From Aquirhabdus sp. (GTDB lineage: Bacteria > Pseudomonadota > Gammaproteobacteria > Pseudomonadales > Moraxellaceae), in contig JASLHI010000004.1 in the NCBI GenBank assembly GCA_030149815.1, forward strand, positions 45,191 through 109,190: a DNA stretch of 64,000 nt. The letters run 5' to 3'. Position 1 is the stretch's first letter; the number at the start of each line of letters is the position of its first letter. Below the pieces are notes generated by a model, which was not told where the DNA came from, did not search any database, and saw only the letters and a list, made by a program, of their open reading frames with translations. Below, in pieces: positions 44,825 to 53,477 of the stretch. Position numbers and translations under genes: made by a program.

Positions 44825-45832
44825 ATGACATTTCCAAAAAAAGTGCTGCATGTTGCGACAGCAATGGTTATCACGATGTCCATGCAAGCACCAGCTTTTG
44901 CTCAAGAAACTCAAGAAGTTCAAGCGCAGAAGTTTGAGGTATTACAACATTGGACGATTGGCGACCAAAGTAAATGGGATTTTGTATCGATTGATACGGT
45001 TCGTCATCACTTGTTTGTGACCAGAGGCGAGAGCGTTTCCGTTGTAGATTTAACGACAGGCAAGGTAATTGGCGAGATTCCTGCACATGGCGCACATGGT
45101 GTGGTCTTTGCACAAGATTTGAAGCGTGGATTTATCAGTAATGGTAGGTCAAATACGGTCACTGTATTTGATCTGGATAGTTTGAAAGTTCAGCAAGAGA
45201 TTAAAATTCCAGGCATTGGCCCAGACGTGATTTTATTTGAGCCTGTATCCAAGAAAGTTTATGTGTTTAATGGCAAAAGTGCTGACATTACCGTGATTGA
45301 TGCGGCGAGTTTAAATATTTTGTCGACGTTTGCAGCAACAGGTCGTCCTGAGTTTGCTGTGAGCAACGGCGCTGGCAAAATTTTCTTTAACTTGGAGGAT
45401 AAATCCAAGATTGGTGTGATTGATGTGGCAACTGATAAGTTAATCACAACGTGGTCTTTAAAAGATTGTGTTGAACCTTCGGGCTTGTCATTCGATTCAA
45501 CACATCAGCGTTTATTTTCGGTTTGTCAAAATAAAAACATGGTCATCACTGATGCGATCTCTGGTCAGGCTGTAGCTCATGCCGCGATTGGTGAACACCC
45601 AGATGCAGTCATTTATGATGATCAGCATGGCAATATTTTTTCATCGAATGGCGGAGCAGGCGGAACACTCTCTGTGATTCATCAGCAGGATTCAGATCAT
45701 TATTCAACAGCTGAAACGCTACAAACGGCTCAAGGTGCTAAGACTTTGGCGATGGATTTAGACCGTAATATTGTTTATTTACCTGCCGTTGTGAACGGTA
45801 AGTTTGAAGTGTTAGTGGTAGGTTCGAAATAA
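44825..45832 (+). CDS. Secreted YncE-like beta-propeller protein
   Basis: A 335-residue protein with a cleavable signal peptide (ending APAFA, about residue 26) and repeated blades of the YVTN/YncE propeller type, for example VVDLTTGKVIGEIPAHG, VFDLDSLKVQQEI and VIDVATDKLITTW. Such periplasmic propellers often bind ligands or partner proteins; no catalytic motif is visible. In E. coli, yncE lies next to the TonB-dependent receptor gene yncD, a suggestive parallel to the receptor locus here. Confidence 0.82.
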   Translation: MTFPKKVLHVATAMVITMSMQAPAFAQETQEVQAQKFEVLQHWTIGDQSKWDFVSIDTVRHHLFVTRGESVSVVDLTTGKVIGEIPAHGAHGVVFAQDLKRGFISNGRSNTVTVFDLDSLKVQQEIKIPGIGPDVILFEPVSKKVYVFNGKSADITVIDAASLNILSTFAATGRPEFAVSNGAGKIFFNLEDKSKIGVIDVATDKLITTWSLKDCVEPSGLSFDSTHQRLFSVCQNKNMVITDAISGQAVAHAAIGEHPDAVIYDDQHGNIFSSNGGAGGTLSVIHQQDSDHYSTAETLQTAQGAKTLAMDLDRNIVYLPAVVNGKFEVLVVGSK

Positions 45833-45899
45833 ATTGAAGTCATGCACAGCGGCTTTCAACAGTTATGCATGAGCTGTTCGGTTAACATTGGAGTAGGGT

Positions 45900-46658
45900 A
45901 TGAATCATCAGGCTGAACAGATATTGAGCAAAGTACCTGAGGTCACGCTGATCTTTTGGATCATCAAAATCCTTGCCACAACGCTCGGCGAAACGGGTGG
46001 TGATGCCGTCTCAATGTCCATGAATCTCGGCTATCTGGTCAGCACTGGGATATTTGCAGTCATTTTTATGGTTGCTGTGATTGCGCAAGTATCTGCAAAG
46101 AAATTTCATCCAGTGACTTATTGGATCACTATTGTTGCAACGACAACCGTGGGAACAACCTTAGCCGATTTTGTTGATCGCTCACTGGGCATTGGTTATG
46201 CAGGCGGCACAACGATTTTAATCACGCTGCTGATGGGTTCTTTATGGATTTGGCATCGTACCTTAGGATCGGTGTCGATTGATACGGTTAACTCTCCAAA
46301 ATCGGAAGCCTTTTATTGGGTGACGATCATGTTTTCTCAGACGTTAGGCACAGCGCTAGGGGATTGGACAGCCGATACTGCAGGGTTTGGCTATACAGGC
46401 GGCGCAATTATCTTTGGCACGATGCTCGCAGTCATTGCTGGTTTATATTATCGAACAAAGATTTCTCGTACTGGATTATTCTGGGCGGCATTTATCTTAA
46501 CTCGGCCATTGGGTGCAGTCGTCGGTGATTTTCTCGATAAGCCGACCAGTAAAGGTGGTTTAGAGCTGAGTCGTTATTCTGCATCGGCTGCATTAATTAC
46601 AGTCATTGTGATTTGTATTGTGTTATTTAAACAAAGAGCTGCAAAGCAGAGTCATTGA
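45900..46658 (+). CDS. COG4705-family membrane protein with four repeated T-x-G-D motifs
   Basis: A 252-residue inner-membrane protein with about eight helices. Four copies of a motif close to TLGxxxGD occur at residues 28-35 (TLGETGGD), 83-90 (TVGTTLAD), 148-155 (TLGTALGD) and 203-210 (PLGAVVGD). The spacings are 55, 65 and 55, which implies internal duplication and probably a pseudo-symmetric transporter or channel. The family is uncharacterised. It ends the receptor/phosphatase locus. Confidence 0.78.
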   Translation: MNHQAEQILSKVPEVTLIFWIIKILATTLGETGGDAVSMSMNLGYLVSTGIFAVIFMVAVIAQVSAKKFHPVTYWITIVATTTVGTTLADFVDRSLGIGYAGGTTILITLLMGSLWIWHRTLGSVSIDTVNSPKSEAFYWVTIMFSQTLGTALGDWTADTAGFGYTGGAIIFGTMLAVIAGLYYRTKISRTGLFWAAFILTRPLGAVVGDFLDKPTSKGGLELSRYSASAALITVIVICIVLFKQRAAKQSH

Positions 46659-46708
46659 GTGACTCTGCATTTGAATGGATCAATCATTATGAGGGAGATG
46701 TATCTCTG

Positions 46709-47035
46709 TTATGTCTCTTTTGTGTCTTGTGTTTTGATCAGTTTCAATCCTACTTTCTGTGTCCACCACAATGCACCAATCGCGAGTTGGCGGCGATCTT
46801 CGGTGAATGAAGGTTTTTTGCCTTCAAAATAATGACCAACAAACTGAAATCCCCAACCAACGGTGAATAGCGGCACTGCGATAGGTAAGCCGATGATGGT
46901 TGCTCCGACAGGCAGCGATGCCAGAATCATGGGAATGCCAATGCTATGGCAGAACTGATTACGTGGATCTTGATGGTCAGCTTTATACTGTTTCATCAAT
47001 TCGCTCCATTCGGCGTTTAATTGAACTGGAAACAT
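46709..47035 (-). CDS. DUF962/Mpo1-like membrane protein
   Basis: A 108-residue protein matching the DUF962 (YGL010w/Mpo1-like) family: HQDPRNQFCHSIGIP with conserved His/Asn, and GWGFQFVGHYFEGKKPSF. Yeast Mpo1 is an Fe2+-dependent dioxygenase in fatty-acid alpha-oxidation; the activity of this short homologue is not known. AAGGAG about nine bases upstream supports the ATG at 47035 over an earlier one at 47074. Confidence 0.8.
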   Translation of the reverse strand: MFPVQLNAEWSELMKQYKADHQDPRNQFCHSIGIPMILASLPVGATIIGLPIAVPLFTVGWGFQFVGHYFEGKKPSFTEDRRQLAIGALWWTQKVGLKLIKTQDTKET

Positions 47036-47153
47036 GTGTTTGACTCCTTGTAATATATTTTGGTTTTTAAACATGAGCAGTATAAAGCTGCATCGTATAA
47101 GATCATCTTAAAACAACTGCTGAGATCACTTTGTCAGATAGCTGACATTTGCT

Positions 47154-47870
47154 TTATTTTGTTTCGGTTGTATTTTCGGCAAATGTACCAAGTCCTTCAA
47201 AATCAATAATTTCAATTGCGCCGTAGACCAGCTTGATTAGTCCTTGCCGCTCAAGGTCTTTTAGAATCTGATTCGTAGTCTGTCGTGTAATAAACAACAT
47301 CATGGCCAGTTGTTCTTGAGGGATATTGATCGTGCGGCGACTGCGGTCTTTCCAGTTCCCATAATTATCTGCAAATAACACCAGTCGTTTTGCCAAGCGC
47401 TGTGCAGTGGTGCGTAGCGCTAGATCTTCCGCTTGATCAAGGAGTATTCTTAATTTTTCCGTTAAGAGTTGTCCAAAATTTTGCCAATAGCGAGGTTCTT
47501 TTTCCAAAAATTGATCAAGCGTATTGCCCGCAATATGTACCAAAATAGTGTCACTTACAGCATATGCATGGTGTGTTCGATTCATCCGATCGAACAGGGT
47601 AATCTCACCAAACCAGTTTGGTGGATCAATCAGAGTCAGTAAGGCTTCTTTGCCATCTTCACGATGACGACCAATACTAATTCCCCCAGAAACAACTGCA
47701 TAAATGCCGTGCAGGAGATCGTCCTGAGAAAACAACATTTGTCCCGCGCTGAGATGAACTATAGTCGCCGAATCGAGCAAGGAGTTTCGCAAGGCATCGG
47801 GGAGTGATCCAAACCAGCGCCCTGATCGTAAAAGATCTTCGTAATGATATGCAGTTTCTTTAGGGTTCAT
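47154..47870 (-). CDS. Crp/Fnr-family transcriptional regulator
   Basis: A 238-residue protein with a cyclic-nucleotide-binding-like beta-barrel (LSAGQMLFSQDDLLHGIYAVVSGGISI, NWFGEITLFD) and a C-terminal winged helix-turn-helix (PQEQLAMMLFITRQTTNQILKDLERQGLI). The Fnr iron-sulfur cysteines are absent, so it is CRP-like or senses another signal. It stands alone and its targets cannot be read. Confidence 0.87.
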   Translation of the reverse strand: MNPKETAYHYEDLLRSGRWFGSLPDALRNSLLDSATIVHLSAGQMLFSQDDLLHGIYAVVSGGISIGRHREDGKEALLTLIDPPNWFGEITLFDRMNRTHHAYAVSDTILVHIAGNTLDQFLEKEPRYWQNFGQLLTEKLRILLDQAEDLALRTTAQRLAKRLVLFADNYGNWKDRSRRTINIPQEQLAMMLFITRQTTNQILKDLERQGLIKLVYGAIEIIDFEGLGTFAENTTETK

Positions 47871-48102
47871 TATGTGTACTGTATTCCGTTTAAGTAGCGC
47901 AGTTGTTCCGATCTTCGATCTTTATACTACTTTGTTTATGATTTAAAGACACAAAAAAGCGCATAGAAAATGCACCTATCTTCATCAGCGTGATAATGAG
48001 TTTTGAGATTGCAGCGTAAGGTTAAAAATCGTAAAAATACTAACACCTAATACTGGATCTTGTTATTCTTCATTCAATTCAGTCTAGGTAAGGAATTTTG
48101 TT

Positions 48103-48519
48103 TTGCGTATTGCTCATTTTACTGCTGCCTTTCTCTTATGTAGTTCATTTAGCGCATTCGCAGCATCTACATTATTGCCAGAAAATCATCCAATTTTGGG
48201 TGTATGGAAGTGGATTACTCCAAATTCTGATTGTTCCGAGACTTATAATTTTAAGGCAAATGGGCAGATGTTATTCTCGAGCGGGGATGAAGATGGAGTC
48301 AGTGAGGTTGACGTGACGGCTAAACCTAGCTTAGGTGGTTTTTATCGCTTTACCAATAAAGTCATTGCTGATAATGGTAAAAAAGATTGCCGTGGTGAAC
48401 CAGGAAAAGCTGGGGTAAATACCGTTATTTATACGTATTTTCTACCAACTAGCAATCAAATGATGATGTGTTATAAGGAAACATCAGACAGCTGTTTTGG
48501 ACCGTTAACGCATCAATAA
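48103..48519 (+). CDS. Small secreted protein of unknown function
   Basis: A 138-residue protein with a clear signal peptide (cleavage after FSAFA, about residue 20) and four later cysteines that may form disulfides (positions near 43, 95, 122 and 130). The segment HPILGVWKW then a beta-rich body recalls lipocalin-like small periplasmic proteins, but I do not recognise the family. The start is TTG at 48103, with AAGGA eight bases upstream. Confidence 0.65.
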   Translation: MRIAHFTAAFLLCSSFSAFAASTLLPENHPILGVWKWITPNSDCSETYNFKANGQMLFSSGDEDGVSEVDVTAKPSLGGFYRFTNKVIADNGKKDCRGEPGKAGVNTVIYTYFLPTSNQMMMCYKETSDSCFGPLTHQ

Positions 48520-48660
48520 TTCCTGTCTTGGGTTGTTGTGAATGATTCTAGCGCTCTGATTCAGGGCGCTTTTGATTAGAGTTTTAGAAAACTCACATGC
48601 TTAATATGCTGATATTGAGCCATAACGAATACAAAATAATACGATCCTTTGGATGCTTCT

Positions 48661-49569
48661 ATGTTCATGACAGTGGGTCAGGGTGGCTCTAATTATTTCG
48701 CAGCATCAATTGCATGTGCGGTGCTTTTATTTATATTTATCATCACTGCAAAAACTTTAGATCAGGAATTAAGGAAGCCTTTGGTAGCCCTGCTGGTGTC
48801 AGTATTAGCGGGGCTTGTGATTTTTATCTCAAAAGCAATTCCAATGCTTGTCATAGGCATATTGTGTTTGGGGTTTCTGATCGCAATCGTCAGAAATGTG
48901 ACTCGACTGCATAATGCTATGAATCAAGAGATTCAACATCCAGCCTCGGATGTCCAGCCTCAACAAACGATGCGACAATCATCACGCGTGAATATTGAGT
49001 CGTTAAAGTCATTATGGCCTTTGATGAGTATTGTGTTGGTAATGGGTTTCTTTTGCTTTATTTATCTATTATTTAATAAAAATGGATTTATGAATGTGAT
49101 GGGCTCAATGCATTCGACTTCACCTGCTGTGAGCGCCATTCAACCGACTATTCCTGCAAAAACGGCTCCTCCACCATTAGTACAAACTCAGCCGAATTCG
49201 ATCGATGTAAAACCGATAGAAGAAGCCTATCAACACGCTAAAATTAATCATCAAACCTCACTTCACGCTGTTGATGCGGAGTGGGTGCATTTATCGAAAA
49301 GTATTTCTAAAAATAATCTGGGTAGTTGGCTCAAAAGCCAACAGGCATGGTCAATGTCGAAAAGACATGTTTGTGGTGCAACAGAAGACACGCAGGATAT
49401 CTCTACAACCACTGTTCTTGAGCTCAAATTAAAAACTAAAGCACTTCGCTGTGATACAGAGGCAAATCTGAATCGTGCTAGTTATATGAAGAATGCTGTC
49501 GCAGCGATGAAGAAAGGGCGTCAGCCAACTGATGATCTGGGTAATTTGATAGAGAGTCTTCATAAGTAA
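48661..49569 (+). CDS. Membrane protein with LprI-like C-terminal domain
   Basis: A 302-residue protein with about four hydrophobic segments in the first 145 residues and a periplasmic C-terminal part. The part WVHLSKSISKNNLGSWLKSQQAW with a later pair of cysteines resembles the DUF1311/LprI lysozyme-inhibitor-type domain. That assignment is tentative. A central Pro-rich stretch links the halves. The ATG at 48661 is preferred to a TTG four codons earlier. Confidence 0.6.
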   Translation: MFMTVGQGGSNYFAASIACAVLLFIFIITAKTLDQELRKPLVALLVSVLAGLVIFISKAIPMLVIGILCLGFLIAIVRNVTRLHNAMNQEIQHPASDVQPQQTMRQSSRVNIESLKSLWPLMSIVLVMGFFCFIYLLFNKNGFMNVMGSMHSTSPAVSAIQPTIPAKTAPPPLVQTQPNSIDVKPIEEAYQHAKINHQTSLHAVDAEWVHLSKSISKNNLGSWLKSQQAWSMSKRHVCGATEDTQDISTTTVLELKLKTKALRCDTEANLNRASYMKNAVAAMKKGRQPTDDLGNLIESLHK

Positions 49570-49876
49570 TCATTCAAATGAAAGATGACCTCATCGATAC
49601 AATTCAAGATTTTCTTGACGTAATCGGCACACGCTGCAATATAAGAATACTTGAAAGCTTCACATAGACACTATATCGTGCACACGCAGGATAGCGTTGC
49701 CGCGTTTGTATTTGCGATTGATGAATAAGATGGATGTTAGGCGGATGTTGGTGAGCTGCTTCTGTCATCGCAGAACAACGTATGCTATTTATGAGCAAAT
49801 TTTCCTTACTAGATTTTTTTATCATCAAGTCGCCATGTCTATCAGTCTGGTGTTCAGTTCAACAATGAGAGCCGTA

Positions 49877-50602
49877 ATGCAAAAGAAAATACTCGTTCTA
49901 ACTACTTTAAGTGCCACAATCCTCCTTGCTGCATGTGGTAATGGACAAAAAGATGTTTCATTAGATACAGATAATGCCAAGTTTAGCTACGCAGTCGGTA
50001 CCAAGATGGGCGAGCAAATGGCAAAGAACAAAAATCATATCGATCTGAATGCACTAAAAGCAGGGATTGATGATGCATTTGCAAGCAAGCCACAAAAAAT
50101 GGATGAAGCTGCAAAAAATGCAATTTTTGCTAAAGTGATGCAAGCGATGACACAAGAACAAACTGCTGAAGCACAGCAAGCTGCGACCAAAAATAAAGCA
50201 GCTGGTGCAACTTTCTTAGCGGATAATGCTAAAAAATCAGGTGTGAAAGTCACCGCAAGTGGCTTGCAATATATCGTAGAAAAAGAAGGAACAGGCGCAC
50301 ATCCAACGAGTAGTGATACCGTGACTGTAAATTATCGTGGTACATTGATTGATGGCTCTGAGTTCGATAGTTCTTATGCCCGCCATGAACCTGCGACATT
50401 CCCAGTTACTGGCGTTATTCCTGGTTTTGCTGAAGGTATTCAGTTAATGACACCGGGCGCAAAATATAAACTCTTTATTCCTTCAGCATTAGCTTATGGC
50501 GAAAATGGTGCGGGTCCTAAAGTAGGTCCAAATTCAACGCTCGTCTTCGAAGTCGAATTACTTTCTGTGAATGCGGCAGCGGCACCAGCAGCAACGAAAT
50601 AA
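49877..50602 (+). CDS. FKBP-type peptidyl-prolyl isomerase lipoprotein (FkpA/Mip-like)
   Basis: A 241-residue lipoprotein (lipobox LAAC, Cys20). The N-terminal helical dimerisation region runs to about residue 125. The FKBP domain follows (VTVNYRGTLIDGSEFDSSY, VIPGFAEGIQLM, IPSALAYGENGAG). It accelerates proline isomerisation and assists folding in the periplasm. The ATG at 49877 gives a proper lipoprotein signal; a purine-rich GAGAG precedes it. Upstream in-frame ATGs add a nonconserved stretch. Confidence 0.88.
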   Translation: MQKKILVLTTLSATILLAACGNGQKDVSLDTDNAKFSYAVGTKMGEQMAKNKNHIDLNALKAGIDDAFASKPQKMDEAAKNAIFAKVMQAMTQEQTAEAQQAATKNKAAGATFLADNAKKSGVKVTASGLQYIVEKEGTGAHPTSSDTVTVNYRGTLIDGSEFDSSYARHEPATFPVTGVIPGFAEGIQLMTPGAKYKLFIPSALAYGENGAGPKVGPNSTLVFEVELLSVNAAAAPAATK

Positions 50603-50640
50603 TCTGAGATCAGGTCTTCTTTATAAGATCTACCTAGAGT

Positions 50641-50669
50641 AAAAACCTCACAATTCGTGAGGTTTTTTT
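50641..50669. terminator. Rho-independent terminator after the FKBP gene
   Basis: Eleven-base stem AAAAACCTCAC / GTGAGGTTTTT, loop AATTC, T-run behind. It also separates the convergent TetR gene. Confidence 0.9.
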
Positions 50670-50704
50670 ATAGATCAAATTCTCCTTCAAATATCATCAT
50701 GATG

Positions 50705-51337
50705 CTATTTGTCTAATTCAATCTCGTTATTGATTTCACCATTAATGTATCGAACCGCCATATTGCCAAATCCTTCGATGAGTTGTTCTAAGCTAATTGA
50801 AGGCTTGGAGTCGCTAAGATATCGGATAATGATCAAGATCCCGCCATTAATTACCAAATAATTCAGCGTTGGAATGCTACGAACTTTCATTAATTCAGGA
50901 TGATGCATGACATATTGGATGATGATTCCTTGTAGTTTTCGTTCAATCTCATGTGCTCCATTAGACATGTTTTCATCGAAAGTATGCAGTGTTTGTTGCG
51001 CGTATTTCAAATAACGTCCGTTATTACTCATGAGCGTAGCGGTGAGGCGATGCAATAAAAACATCACAGCATTTCTGATATCCATCTGAACTAATTCAGG
51101 GATAATGTCGTCCAATGTGGTCAGAATATCATCAACAAAGTGGCGCTGCATTGCTGCATAAACTGCTTCTTTGTTGGCAAAATATTGATAGAGCGTTCCT
51201 GGGCTAATTCCTGCAATATCAGCAATGTGTACGGTTGTTGTATTGGCTAATCCATGCTTTGTTAGCGAAATGAAACCTGCTTCGATGATCGCTCCAACTG
51301 AGTCTTTTGCACGTTTTTGCAGAGGATTTCTACGCAT
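50705..51337 (-). CDS. TetR-family regulator
   Basis: A 210-residue TetR protein with helix-turn-helix at about residues 33-62 (TTVHIADIAGISPGTLYQYFANKEAVY). It is divergent from a metal-dependent hydrolase gene, and a perfect 8+8 palindrome lies between them over the hydrolase promoter. It probably represses that gene and itself. The ligand is unknown. Confidence 0.85.
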   Translation of the reverse strand: MRRNPLQKRAKDSVGAIIEAGFISLTKHGLANTTTVHIADIAGISPGTLYQYFANKEAVYAAMQRHFVDDILTTLDDIIPELVQMDIRNAVMFLLHRLTATLMSNNGRYLKYAQQTLHTFDENMSNGAHEIERKLQGIIIQYVMHHPELMKVRSIPTLNYLVINGGILIIIRYLSDSKPSISLEQLIEGFGNMAVRYINGEINNEIELDK

Positions 51338-51349
51338 ATTAAACCTGAA

Positions 51350-51379
51350 TTGAATCTGAATAAATATTCAGAATATACT
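51350..51379 (+). promoter_or_regulatory. Promoter of the metal-dependent hydrolase gene with TetR operator
   Basis: TTGAAT (51350-51355) and TATACT (51374-51379) are 18 bases apart. The palindrome TCTGAATA-AA-TATTCAGA (51355-51372) fills the spacer, as expected for a repressor site. The divergent TetR gene starts 18 bases to the left. Confidence 0.72.
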
Positions 51380-51468
51380 CCCATCAAGTTAAAAAAACGT
51401 CAAGTTGGATATGCAAGGCGGATCCAAATTCCGATCTTTTATACATCATCATTTTAAGGATAATCATT

Positions 51469-52338
51469 ATGACGGTCATTCAAGATCTGTCTGCTAATCG
51501 TTTCCCAGTCCGTCGCATGGATTTTGATTTCGAACAAATCAAGAGATATTGGTTTAATAATGACGTGGGTTTGACTCATTTTATGACGGCGCTTTCTGCG
51601 TTCTTTCCTGTTGGTGAACGTTTTTTTGTGGATAGCGTTCGCGCGGTCCGTAAACATCCTAACATTGCGAATAATATTGATTTACAGGCGCAGATCAGTG
51701 CGTTTATTGGTCAAGAAGCCATGCATTCTAAAGAACATCATGCGATGAACATGAGATTCAGTGAGTTCGGGTTTGATGACATGGCGTGGATGGAGCAGAT
51801 GACCGCCACGATATTAAAAGCTAGATTTATAATAAAACCCTTTGCACCAATTGAAATGATTAATCTTGCTGCAACATGTGCGTTAGAGCATTTCACAGCG
51901 TTGCTGGCTGAGCGAGTATTATCAAATCCTAAATTTTTACATGAGTTGGAGTCTGATCCACTGATGTTTAAATTGTGGGTATGGCATGCGATTGAAGAAA
52001 CTGAGCACAAAGCTGTTGCTTATGATGTGTATCAGCAAGTGTATGGCACTGACAAAGGTGGTGCATATGTGCTGCGGATCGTTGGTATTTTGATGGCAAC
52101 ATCATTAATTTTATCTGCGCAAACTTATTTCACCGTTCGCTTACTGAAAAAAGATCGTAAATTGTCTCCAAAATATTGGTTACATGCGGCTGCTACTTTT
52201 TACGGTCCTCGTGGTTTATTTATAAAATCACTCCCACATTTCCTCGATTATTTCCGTCCAAGCTTTCATCCCAATGATCATGATACGGTCGAATTATTGA
52301 AAGAGTGGAAAGCGAAGTTGTCTTTTTCTGATTATTAA
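51469..52338 (+). CDS. Putative metal-dependent hydrolase (PF10118 family)
   Basis: A 289-residue, mostly helical protein of the family annotated as predicted metal-dependent hydrolase (COG3687). Potential metal ligands cluster in EAMHSKEHH (about 84-92), EHFTALL (about 144) and EETEHKAVAYDVY (about 178-190), a ferritin-like pattern of Glu and His. Two hydrophobic segments near residues 205-220 suggest membrane association. The reaction is unknown. The divergent TetR gene and operator indicate inducible expression. Confidence 0.75.
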   Translation: MTVIQDLSANRFPVRRMDFDFEQIKRYWFNNDVGLTHFMTALSAFFPVGERFFVDSVRAVRKHPNIANNIDLQAQISAFIGQEAMHSKEHHAMNMRFSEFGFDDMAWMEQMTATILKARFIIKPFAPIEMINLAATCALEHFTALLAERVLSNPKFLHELESDPLMFKLWVWHAIEETEHKAVAYDVYQQVYGTDKGGAYVLRIVGILMATSLILSAQTYFTVRLLKKDRKLSPKYWLHAAATFYGPRGLFIKSLPHFLDYFRPSFHPNDHDTVELLKEWKAKLSFSDY

Positions 52339-52360
52339 TTGATACCTAATTAACCCTGAT

Positions 52361-52386
52361 AAAAAGCCCCAAACATGGGGCTTTTT
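52361..52386. terminator. Bidirectional rho-independent terminator
   Basis: Ten-base stem AAAAAGCCCC / GGGGCTTTTT with loop AAACAT, between the convergent hydrolase and CDP-alcohol transferase genes. Confidence 0.93.
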
Positions 52387-52392
52387 GCAAAT

Positions 52393-52959
52393 TTATGGAC
52401 GTAACTTGAGTGCATGTATAAATGTTGGAACATCATTTTTCCAATTTTTTAATATCAATGATATGACCAACCCTTCAATATCGGCCAAGATTCCCATATA
52501 AATCGCCAGTTCCACCCAGACACCGTCTTTGCCCATGACTAATATTTGAATAAAACCAATAAATAGAAAAATCCCCCATAATTTGGATGACCACATGTGG
52601 TAGCTGGTTTCTCTTCTGTATTTAATGAGATCAAATATATAGCGAGTAATTTCAATGGAGATGAGCGCAATAAGAGCTGTGCGATGACTTTTAATAATCT
52701 CAGGATGTAAGCACCAAGCAGCAAACATCGCAGCGATATAAAATATTGAATCTGTAATACTATCGAGTCGCCGAAGGTTAGGCGTAGCGACATTTAGGCG
52801 TCTAGCAATAATGCCGTCAAAGACATCCGATAAGAATGCAATGACAAGGCAAATGCCGAATAGCATTGGGAGAGGATTACAGATGGCAAGCCATACCATC
52901 ACAGGTGCTAACAGCATTCGTGTGATGGTGAGCATGATTGGAATATGGTGAGACTGCAT
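52393..52959 (-). CDS. CDP-alcohol phosphatidyltransferase-family membrane protein
   Basis: A 188-residue membrane enzyme with the CDP-alcohol transferase signature DGIIARRLNVATPNL followed by RRLDSITDS. The aspartates of D-G-x2-A-R-x8-G-x3-D-x3-D are present, but the middle glycine is a leucine here. Family members join a CDP-activated lipid or alcohol to a second alcohol to make phospholipids. The substrate is unclear. The ATG at 52959 lies four bases after the stop of the upstream SnoaL-like gene, so the two probably form an operon. Confidence 0.75.
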   Translation of the reverse strand: MQSHHIPIMLTITRMLLAPVMVWLAICNPLPMLFGICLVIAFLSDVFDGIIARRLNVATPNLRRLDSITDSIFYIAAMFAAWCLHPEIIKSHRTALIALISIEITRYIFDLIKYRRETSYHMWSSKLWGIFLFIGFIQILVMGKDGVWVELAIYMGILADIEGLVISLILKNWKNDVPTFIHALKLRP

Positions 52960-52963
52960 GGGT

Positions 52964-53356
52964 TTAACCCCGATTCTGAGCAACGGTGAGCATATTTGCG
53001 TCACGTGCTAATAACCATCTCCCATTTTCTTTTTTGAAAATCGATAGTGTATTGCCTGAGCGGGTTACAGATGGGTGGTCATCAGGGAATGCTGCTATTA
53101 CGGTCATTGATGACCACATAAAGGCCAAATCACCGGAGATTTTGATTTCATGAATCTCGCTCGTACTATCAATTTTCAATGCACGTTGTTTTGATATTGC
53201 TTCAGTAAAAGCATCTTTCGTCATTGGTGGCTGATTTGGTACTAGAAAAACAACATCATCTGTCATTAAATCTAGAACCTGAGCATAATTCCCTATTCTA
53301 GTGGCATTTTGCCAAGTCGCGACTAGCTCTCGTATTTGTTGTTCATCTGTTTGCAT
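52964..53356 (-). CDS. SnoaL/NTF2-like protein (SgcJ/EcaC type)
   Basis: A 130-residue protein with the cone-shaped NTF2-like fold pattern: EQQIRELVATWQNATRIGNYAQVLDLMTDDVVFL, then a C-terminal sheet ending GRWLLARDANML. Annotated relatives are named SgcJ/EcaC family, though most are of unknown activity; some bind or isomerise small molecules. It is followed after four bases by the CDP-alcohol transferase gene. Confidence 0.75.
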   Translation of the reverse strand: MQTDEQQIRELVATWQNATRIGNYAQVLDLMTDDVVFLVPNQPPMTKDAFTEAISKQRALKIDSTSEIHEIKISGDLAFMWSSMTVIAAFPDDHPSVTRSGNTLSIFKKENGRWLLARDANMLTVAQNRG

Positions 53357-53477
53357 GTGAAATCCTTTTTGGTATATTGACGACAGACAAGATGTCTATC
53401 GGTATGGTGATTCTTATATCATTCCCGATCTATTTTTATATTAATAATAAACCAACAACTCTTAGAAGAAGAAATCC

